Shown here: positions 1 through 4,435 of the stretch, in pieces
Layout of the letters: every line of letters starts with the position of its first letter
How positions within the stretch are numbered: the stretch's first letter is position 1
Origin: Planctomycetota bacterium
Lineage (GTDB): Bacteria; Planctomycetota; Phycisphaerae; WQYP01; JAJZKY01
Assembly: GCA_021803885.1 (NCBI GenBank)
Contig: JAJZKY010000343.1
Span: forward strand, 1 to 5,781
Direction: 5' to 3'
Length of the DNA: 5,781 bases
Position numbers and translations under genes: made by a program
Notes under the pieces: model-generated
Databases searched by the model: none
What the model was told of the DNA's origin: nothing
Seen by the model: only the letters and a program-made list of their open reading frames with translations

Positions 1-143
1 GAAATCAGATCGAGCGCCTCTTCAACAGGCTCAAGAACTGGCGGCGCGTCGCGACACGTTACGACAAGACCAAAGAATCCTACCTCGGCTTCGTCGCCAT
101 CGCTGCAGTCAAACTATGGATACTATTTGTCCACGAACGCTAA
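1..143 (+). CDS. IS5-family transposase, C-terminal fragment (5' end outside window)
   Basis: Open from the left edge to the TAA at 141-143; the complete codons begin at base 3 and give 47 residues. The peptide begins NQIERLFNRLKNW and continues into RRVATRYDKT, the end of an IS5-family DDE transposase. The glutamate of the IER triplet (codon 12-14) is, by family knowledge, the last acid of the DDE catalytic triad. The C-terminus FVHER is a small variation on the usual FVHEA ending of this group. Only the tail is in the window, so it cannot be told whether the element is intact. I could not recognise its terminal inverted repeat in the bases after the stop. It marks mobile DNA at the left edge of the cluster. 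Confidence 0.9.
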   Translation, partial: NQIERLFNRLKNWRRVATRYDKTKESYLGFVAIAAVKLWILFVHER

Positions 144-273
144 TGTGTCGGCCTACTACCGGGCACATAATACGGGACGTGACAATATATTTTTGGGTCA
201 TGGTAGGCACGCTGCGTGGGAGGCGATGACCTCCCACGCACGCTGTTCAAAACGTAATTGGAAACTCGACGGG
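144..273. other. Non-coding spacer between transposase and hydrolase
   Basis: These 130 bp separate the convergent transposase and hydrolase stop codons. The first part should contain the right end of the insertion sequence, but no recognisable terminal repeat or target duplication can be paired without the left end. The second half contains the hairpin annotated at 213-240. The middle (about 165-195) is AT-rich. Reading frames crossing it are open only by chance and run antisense to the hydrolase. Confidence 0.6.
213..240 (-). terminator. Perfect 11-bp hairpin, candidate terminator of the hydrolase operon
   Basis: TGCGTGGGAGG (213-223) pairs perfectly with CCTCCCACGCA (230-240) around the 6-nt loop CGATGA. 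The hairpin lies 33 nt beyond the hydrolase stop codon and between two convergent genes, the expected place for a terminator that could serve both. Neither strand has a proper run of T directly after the stem, so it is not a textbook intrinsic terminator. It could instead stabilise the 3' end of the mRNA or be part of the insertion-sequence end. Confidence 0.45.
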
Positions 274-969
274 TCAGGCGTGGTGCGCCGTTTCCTCCAT
301 CAGAAACTTGGCGAACAGGTCGGCCGCCGCGGCCGGCGCTTCCAGTGTCGGCAAATGCCCGCAATGGGGCAGTGCGTGAAAATGCGCGTGCGGCAAATGC
401 TGTGCGAGCGTTTTGCCGGCCGCGACCGGCACGAGCGCGTCATCTGCGCCCCACAGGACCAAGGCCGGTATTGCGAGCCCTCGCAGCCGTGTCAGGCTCT
501 CCTGACGGGTGGCCAGCGCGGTTGCCTGGGCTGCGCCTGCCTGTCCGCCAACCCGATGGGCCATCGTTTTGAACGTCGCGGCGGCGTCTTTATTGTCGGG
601 GTGCGCGATCACGGTGCCCAGCATGTCGATCACCGCCTCGGGCTGTGTGCTCAGGCCAACGGCCAGATCGGGGCCGCCTGCCTGGGGTGCGGCGGCGTCG
701 CATCCCATCAGCCATAAAGCGGTCACCCGCTCCGGTGCGGCGATCGCGATCTCGAGCGCCAGATTGCCGGCATAGCTGGTGCCGACCAATGCGAATGTCT
801 TGGGCGCCCGCGCCAGAATATCGGCGACGCTCGCCGCCATCGTGGGCTTGGGCGACATCATCACATGGGCCTCGATCTGATCGCCGAGACGTTCGATCAC
901 GCCGTTATATAGTGTCGCGTCGCATAACAAGGCGGGAATAAATACCACGGTCGTTTTCGGATTGCTCAT
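274..969 (-). CDS. Alpha/beta hydrolase fold protein
   Basis: 231 residues, a normal length for a compact cytoplasmic alpha/beta hydrolase with no signal peptide. The N-terminal strand VVFIPALLCDATLY (8-21) matches the start of the fold, where 'PGLLCD' is common. The nucleophile elbow is GTSYAG, with Ser65 (codon 775-777) as nucleophile; the position two after the serine is Ala rather than the usual Gly. The acid is probably Asp177 in WGADDALVP (173-181), and the base His205 in HCGHLP (202-207), so the catalytic triad is complete. The start has a good ribosome-binding site. It follows the TetR gene by 17 nt, so the two are probably co-transcribed and under that repressor's control. The substrate cannot be told from sequence: esterases, enol-lactonases and C-C hydrolases share this fold. 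With a glutathione transferase next door, a role in breakdown or detoxification of small organic compounds is plausible inference. Confidence 0.85.
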   Translation of the reverse strand: MSNPKTTVVFIPALLCDATLYNGVIERLGDQIEAHVMMSPKPTMAASVADILARAPKTFALVGTSYAGNLALEIAIAAPERVTALWLMGCDAAAPQAGGPDLAVGLSTQPEAVIDMLGTVIAHPDNKDAAATFKTMAHRVGGQAGAAQATALATRQESLTRLRGLAIPALVLWGADDALVPVAAGKTLAQHLPHAHFHALPHCGHLPTLEAPAAAADLFAKFLMEETAHHA

Positions 970-975
970 GCCGTT

Positions 976-982
976 CTCTCCT
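976..982 (-). promoter_or_regulatory. Ribosome-binding site of the hydrolase gene
   Basis: On the minus strand AGGAGAG lies 6 nt before the ATG at 969-967, with an A-rich stretch upstream. It falls in the 17-nt gap after the TetR stop codon and fixes the hydrolase start. Confidence 0.75.
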
Positions 983-986
983 TTTT

Positions 987-1577
987 TCAGGCTGGAAACA
1001 ATATTTCAGCCTGACGTAACAAAGTCTCGATCTGCGACGGCGAGGCGCCTGCTTTGCGCAGCGACGTTGCCCCGATCGCGATTGCGAGCATGGCGCCGGC
1101 GCGCGCGGCGGCGATCTCTGGTGCGGCGCCCGCGGCGATGATGAGATCTGTCACCAGCACGGTCACCCGGCCGATATGCGCCTGTGCCAATCCCGCCACC
1201 GCGTTGTCGTGCGGGCCGAGTTCACAGACCGTGTTGACGAAAAAACACCCGCGCACCCCGCCCTTCGGGTCGGCGATTTCGGTCAAAATCGCCTGGACCG
1301 CGGCTTTGCCCTCGCGTTCACCTCGAGCGATTGTGACGAGGGCAGCGAATATTTGGTCGGCATATCGTTGTAGTGCTTCGATCAATAAAGCCCGCTTGGA
1401 CGTGAAACAGGCGTAAAAGCTCGACCGGCTGAGCCCCATTGCGGCTGTTAAATCGTCGAGGGTGGCGGCCTCGTATCCGCGTAGCCAGAAAACCTCCATT
1501 GCTGCGTGCAGCGCCTGCTGCGGCACAAACCCACGAGGGCGGCCGGCGACGATGTTTCTGGCGGGCGCGGTAGACAT
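987..1577 (-). CDS. TetR/AcrR-family transcriptional regulator
   Basis: 196 residues, the usual size for the family. A basic N-terminal arm AGRPRGF (11-17) leads into the DNA-binding domain. The helix-turn-helix lies at about 39-58: TLDDLTAAMGLS, then the recognition helix with RSSFYACF, then SKRALL. The C-terminal part is the all-helical ligand-binding and dimerisation domain, with RGCFFVNTVCELG (109-121), a segment typical of a large TetR subgroup. Cys111 and Cys118 there could in principle sense electrophiles; this is inference. It is the first gene of a minus-strand operon with the hydrolase and is divergent from the glutathione transferase. The promoter and inverted repeat in the 52-bp gap suggest autoregulation. 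No Shine-Dalgarno sequence precedes the ATG, and the likely transcription start falls almost on the ATG, so the mRNA may be leaderless. The ligand is unknown. Confidence 0.9.
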   Translation of the reverse strand: MSTAPARNIVAGRPRGFVPQQALHAAMEVFWLRGYEAATLDDLTAAMGLSRSSFYACFTSKRALLIEALQRYADQIFAALVTIARGEREGKAAVQAILTEIADPKGGVRGCFFVNTVCELGPHDNAVAGLAQAHIGRVTVLVTDLIIAAGAAPEIAAARAGAMLAIAIGATSLRKAGASPSQIETLLRQAEILFPA

Positions 1578-1584
1578 GATTTGT

Positions 1585-1612
1585 ATTATGGACTAAACGA
1601 TCCGTAAATCAA
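1585..1612 (-). promoter_or_regulatory. Candidate sigma-70 promoter of the tetR-hydrolase operon
   Basis: Read on the minus strand, TTGATT (-35, 1612-1607) and CATAAT (-10, 1590-1585) are separated by 16 nt, a near-consensus housekeeping promoter. The -10 ends only 7 nt before the ATG at 1577, placing the transcription start at or next to the start codon. No equally good promoter is visible for the divergent glutathione transferase gene, although TTGTAT at 1581-1586 could be a weak -35 for it. Confidence 0.55.
1586..1607. promoter_or_regulatory. Candidate TetR operator (imperfect inverted repeat)
   Basis: TTATGGA-N8-TCCGTAA forms 7-bp half-sites with one mismatched pair, 22 bp in total. It covers the -10 and the spacer of the minus-strand promoter, and sits midway between the divergent tetR and glutathione transferase genes, where an autoregulating TetR repressor normally binds. 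The repeat is short, and no other copy in the window supports it. Confidence 0.4.
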
Positions 1613-1615
1613 CCC

Positions 1616-1621
1616 AGGAAG
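1616..1621 (+). promoter_or_regulatory. Ribosome-binding site of the glutathione transferase gene
   Basis: AGGAAG lies 8 nt before the ATG at 1630-1632. It supports this start over the internal methionine at codon 9. Confidence 0.6.
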
Positions 1622-1629
1622 AATTTCGC

Positions 1630-2304
1630 ATGGATGAGCAAGCCCGTTTTGAGATGTTCGCGTATTGGCGCACGTCGGCGACCTATCGTGTTCGTGTCGC
1701 GCTCAACCTGAAAGGGCTGAAGGCCGATGAGCGGTTTGTGAATATGGAAGCCGGCGAGCATCACAGCGAAAACTTCCTGAAGATCAACCCGATGGGCGCG
1801 ATCCCCGCGTTGATCGACCGTCAGGCGGGTAGCACTTCGCCACCGATCACGCAGTCGCTCGCGATCCTTGAATTTCTCGATGAGACACATCCGGCCCCGC
1901 CAATTCTGCCCGTCGGCATTTACGGCCGCGCGCGGGTGCGATCACTCGCCTCGATGCTTGTCGCGGACACTCATCCGTTGATTACGCCGCGGGTGGTCAA
2001 GTATCTCACCGATGAGGCTGGGATGGACGCCGATGCGATCCGCGCCTGGCGCGTCAACTGGTTTACAAAGGGTCTTCTGGCGTTTGAGCAGCGGCTGGCG
2101 ACAGAGGCCGAGACCGGAACATTTTGTCACGGCGAACAGATAACGATGGCAGATATTTGCCTAGCGAGTATCAAGATCGTATTGCCGATCTTCAAGATCG
2201 ACGTCGCGGGCACCCCCGTCATCAACCGGATTTTCGCCGCCTGTGAACAACATGACGCTTTTATCAACGCAGCGCCAAGCCGTCAGTTCGGCGCGCCGGT
2301 CTGA
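1630..2304 (+). CDS. maiA: Zeta-class glutathione S-transferase, maleylacetoacetate/maleylpyruvate isomerase-like
   Basis: 224 residues, close to the usual length of about 210-225. The N-terminal thioredoxin-fold domain (about 8-88) opens with YWRTSATYRVRVALNLKGL (12-30), the counterpart of the zeta signature SSCxxRVRIAL. Ser16 is kept, but the following Cys is Ala. INPMGAIPAL (52-61) holds the cis-proline (Pro59), and Gln75-Ser76 in TQSLAILEFL is the glutathione gamma-glutamyl contact. The helical C-terminal domain contains DTHPL (113-117), where family members usually have DIHPxNN, and the N-capping box TMAD (172-175). By family knowledge such enzymes use glutathione for cis-trans isomerisation of maleylacetoacetate (tyrosine or homogentisate breakdown) or maleylpyruvate (gentisate breakdown). 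No other gene of either pathway is in the window, so the substrate is open and the symbol reflects family membership only. It is divergent from tetR and may share its operator. Confidence 0.75.
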   Translation: MDEQARFEMFAYWRTSATYRVRVALNLKGLKADERFVNMEAGEHHSENFLKINPMGAIPALIDRQAGSTSPPITQSLAILEFLDETHPAPPILPVGIYGRARVRSLASMLVADTHPLITPRVVKYLTDEAGMDADAIRAWRVNWFTKGLLAFEQRLATEAETGTFCHGEQITMADICLASIKIVLPIFKIDVAGTPVINRIFAACEQHDAFINAAPSRQFGAPV

Positions 2305-2735
2305 TATCGGAGCCTGACCGTTTGGCGTTGACGCGCATCGCGTGGCAAAAAGAAGCGCTCTGGTCTACGTTATCAAGGATTGAACGGCGCGGATCACGGC
2401 GGCGACCTTCATCGCTGCGTGGTTTGCCAGCCCGCCGGCCAAATGGGTGGCGTGTGACGCAAGAGCAGTCCGGAATGATCCTCCCGAACGACCGCGGTCA
2501 GCGGGGACACGAAACCACCGAGAGTTGGCCATGCGGACTGCCTGTTAACGCGCATCATTTCCAATCTGCCAGTGCGAATGGGCACTTGGGTCCTGATCAG
2601 TGGGATATGGTATTACTCCTAGCCACGATGCCAGCCGGCGCAAAGGCGTCACCCCGGAGAGTGCACATTAAAGTAGTCCGCCGCCCCGGGAACTGCGACC
2701 GCGCCACCGCAACATCAAGGGAGGTGTGTGAATTT
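2305..2735. other. Gene-poor junction region, possible mobile-element scar
   Basis: About 430 bp between the glutathione transferase stop and the end of dtcC. The longest frame on the + strand (2322-2744) gives an Arg- and Pro-rich peptide with no family resemblance or ribosome-binding site and runs into dtcC antisense, so I do not call it a gene. The palindrome GACCGCGGTC is at 2490-2499. The segment 2661-2687, reading on the minus strand as GGGGCGGCGGACTAC followed by TTTAATGTGCAC, recalls terminal repeats of some IS21-family elements; this is recollection only. No tRNA, attachment site or clear terminator is seen. The GC-rich style ends here and the AT-richer defence genes begin. Confidence 0.5.
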
Positions 2736-3968
2736 TCAGCGTGAACAATTCATTGGAAGCCGTTCACTAGAACACTCAAGAAGTTGCCTGACAAGGTATG
2801 TTGTCGCTCGTGCGGACGTCATGCATCCATATGCATGCAAATCATCATTTTTGGTCTCATCCGCCATATCCACTACGCTCTTAAGGGAAAAGAAGTGTTC
2901 CGGTGGGGGGAAAACCTCATGAGCCGCATAATAGAGACCAAAGCTCTCCATATCTAAAGCCGCAACCTTTCGATGCTGAGCCTCAATATGTCTAAGCCTC
3001 ACAGAGTCGGCGATTACAGCGGAACCGGTAGCAACAGGAGCAAGCATGGGCGCCTCCCAACGGCTGGGCCGCACGATGTGCCTTCCTATCCCCTCCTCCA
3101 TGGCAGCATGTAGCTGTGGCGAATCAAAGGCGCGATCAATTATTACGCGAGTCTGCGGGGGGAGCGGAATTTGGCTTGGGGCAATTTGAAATCCGTTCTT
3201 TGACCATTTTCCTGCTTGGTACTCCCACGCAGGCGATGCAACAACAACCTGACCGAGTTGAGCGTGGCCCGAAATGCCGGCGCAAATGCCACTCATACAA
3301 ATCACTCGAGTATCGAAGGCGGTCAATGCCAAGGAGGCATCAAGCGTTGCAGCTACAAGCCCCATTTGCCGCAGCTTTATTATCGCGCCCCTGTAGCGAC
3401 CGCTATCATGTGGCAAGTCCACGTATCGCACGCTCAGCCCAGCCACAATGCCATCGCGGACGAAGACCGGGCCTGCGTCATCGAAGCCCCTACGCTCCTC
3501 CTCAAGAGCTGTGAGAATGAGGAAATCGATGGTGTCCCGTCCGCCCTGTCGACGAACCACATCTGAGATGGTCGATGCTAACGTCTCCTCCCAGGTTCGG
3601 ATGTCGTCAAAATTCACGATCAAAACACCAGCACGCTCGAATGAATCACGAGACCCTGACACCTCTTCCGGGTAAGCGCTTAAGCCAATCACCTGCGCTC
3701 CACGGTTGCGGCCGTTACCTTCTCTGATCTGCCTCAGAATCTCGAGCCCGGCTCTAGAATCAGGCTGGCCATCTCGTATGTACGGCAGCATAAGATCCAG
3801 GATAATAAGATCAAACGAGACTTCAGTAACCATCCTTACGGCCGCGCTAAGATTAGAGGCTTCCGCGATAAACTCTACCTCATTTGAGTCGGGAACCTGC
3901 TTGGCGACAAATGTTCTGATCTCAGCGATCTTGTCTGCATTATCATCAACAATCAAAATACGGATCAT
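2736..3968 (-). CDS. dtcC: DtcC: receiver-PNP effector of a Detocs anti-phage system
   Basis: 410 residues in two domains. Residues 1-135 are a response-regulator receiver: acidic pocket Asp8-Asp9, phosphoacceptor Asp58 in IILDLMLP (codon 3795-3797), and Ser97 in the switch position. The usual lysine before Pro is replaced (VLIVNFDD, Asn119), and the loop after Asp58 is longer than normal. Residues 146-400 are a nucleoside-phosphorylase-fold domain: first strand IDFLILTALEEE, glycine-rich loop MSGICAGISG (225-234) then LGQVVVA, ribose-binding signature DMES with Glu341 (codon 2946-2948), and catalytic-type Asp367 in SVVDMAD. The catalytic set appears intact. Known for the family: in Detocs the phosphorylated DtcC cleaves ATP at the N-glycosidic bond, collapsing energy metabolism and stopping phage growth. 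Last gene of the operon, with a strong ribosome-binding site inside dtcB. A metabolic nucleosidase under two-component control is the alternative, but the three-gene context makes it unlikely. Confidence 0.85.
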   Translation of the reverse strand: MIRILIVDDNADKIAEIRTFVAKQVPDSNEVEFIAEASNLSAAVRMVTEVSFDLIILDLMLPYIRDGQPDSRAGLEILRQIREGNGRNRGAQVIGLSAYPEEVSGSRDSFERAGVLIVNFDDIRTWEETLASTISDVVRRQGGRDTIDFLILTALEEERRGFDDAGPVFVRDGIVAGLSVRYVDLPHDSGRYRGAIIKLRQMGLVAATLDASLALTAFDTRVICMSGICAGISGHAQLGQVVVASPAWEYQAGKWSKNGFQIAPSQIPLPPQTRVIIDRAFDSPQLHAAMEEGIGRHIVRPSRWEAPMLAPVATGSAVIADSVRLRHIEAQHRKVAALDMESFGLYYAAHEVFPPPEHFFSLKSVVDMADETKNDDLHAYGCMTSARATTYLVRQLLECSSERLPMNCSR

Positions 3969-4435
3969 TATTCGCCTCTCCTCCCAGAAATAAATTCACA
4001 GACGGCATCTCTGAACGTACTTTGCCAGTCATTGCTGTCGAATTCGTAAAGTAGACACGCCAGCACATCTACCCCAAATCGACCTGACAGCCTCTTAGCC
4101 GCATGCCGCAGTCCAACGTTCAAACCATCAATTTCAATGTCCGGAAACTGGGTTACAATAATATATTGCGCGAGAACGTTTATCCGGCGGGCAAGACGCA
4201 GAAGCTCAATCCCGCCTTGACCCTGCGGCGACCCACCTCCTCCAGGACCCGATAGGTCGAAAGTTGGAAGCGACATATCCAACACAATCAGGTCAAACCT
4301 GTTCGATGAAATTGCACGAAGTGCTGAAGTCACAGATGCGGCACGTGTGACCGTCGCATCCGGTAGAATTACCATTAGGATCCGCAAGAGATCAGCAGCC
4401 TTGAACTCATCGTCCTCAACAACAAGGATCCTCAT
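3968..4435 (-). CDS. dtcB: DtcB: stand-alone receiver (phosphate buffer) of Detocs
   Basis: 155 residues from the ATG at 4435-4433. A TTG codon directly upstream (4438) is also in frame, but the ATG gives the tight TGATG overlap with dtcA and is preferred. Single receiver domain: acidic pocket Glu7-Asp8-Asp9 (VVEDDEF), phosphoacceptor Asp53 in LIVLDMSLP (codon 4277-4279), and switch Thr95 in IIVTQFP. Between Asp53 and helix 3 is a Gly-rich insertion (GPGGGGSPQGQGG, 63-75), absent from ordinary receivers. The C-terminal part RFGVDV...YEFDSNDW lacks the conserved Lys-Pro, so phosphorylation-dependent switching is probably altered. There is no output domain. Known for Detocs: DtcB draws phosphate from DtcA and prevents accidental activation of the toxic DtcC. 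It lies between and overlaps both partners. A generic CheY-like protein is the less likely alternative. Confidence 0.8.
   Translation of the reverse strand: MRILVVEDDEFKAADLLRILMVILPDATVTRAASVTSALRAISSNRFDLIVLDMSLPTFDLSGPGGGGSPQGQGGIELLRLARRINVLAQYIIVTQFPDIEIDGLNVGLRHAAKRLSGRFGVDVLACLLYEFDSNDWQSTFRDAVCEFISGRRGE
3975..3985 (-). promoter_or_regulatory. Strong ribosome-binding site for dtcC, inside dtcB
   Basis: Minus-strand GGGAGGAGAGG ends 6 nt before the dtcC ATG (3968-3966) and is built from the last codons of dtcB (Gly-Arg-Arg). dtcB by contrast has only a weak purine-rich sequence upstream. The effector therefore has its own efficient initiation signal besides coupling through the TAATG overlap. 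Confidence 0.75.

Noticed and set aside
127..717. 196-codon + strand frame across the transposase end and the hydrolase
   Set aside because: A different frame from the transposase, and antisense to the hydrolase with its complete catalytic triad. The product is Cys/Arg/Gly-rich, typical of a shadow frame.
1630..1890. Minus-strand frame antisense to the transferase start
   Set aside because: The + strand frame encodes a clear thioredoxin-fold glutathione transferase domain; the antisense product has no family features.
2297..2323. CGGTC...GACCG stem followed by TTT after the transferase stop, as a terminator
   Set aside because: Only 5 bp with a 14-nt loop and three Ts; too weak to call.
2322..2744. 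140-codon open frame on the + strand after the transferase gene
   Set aside because: Arg/Pro-rich product without recognisable motifs, no ribosome-binding site, and it ends inside dtcC antisense. Long chance frames are common in GC-rich DNA.
2821..2842. Repeated ATGCAT motifs forming a small palindrome
   Set aside because: Lies inside dtcC codons for an ordinary HAYGCMTS segment; no regulatory context.
2728..2922. GTG-started 64-codon frame on the + strand preceded by GGGAGG
   Set aside because: Almost entirely antisense to the conserved 3' end of dtcC. The purine-rich sequence is probably coincidence.
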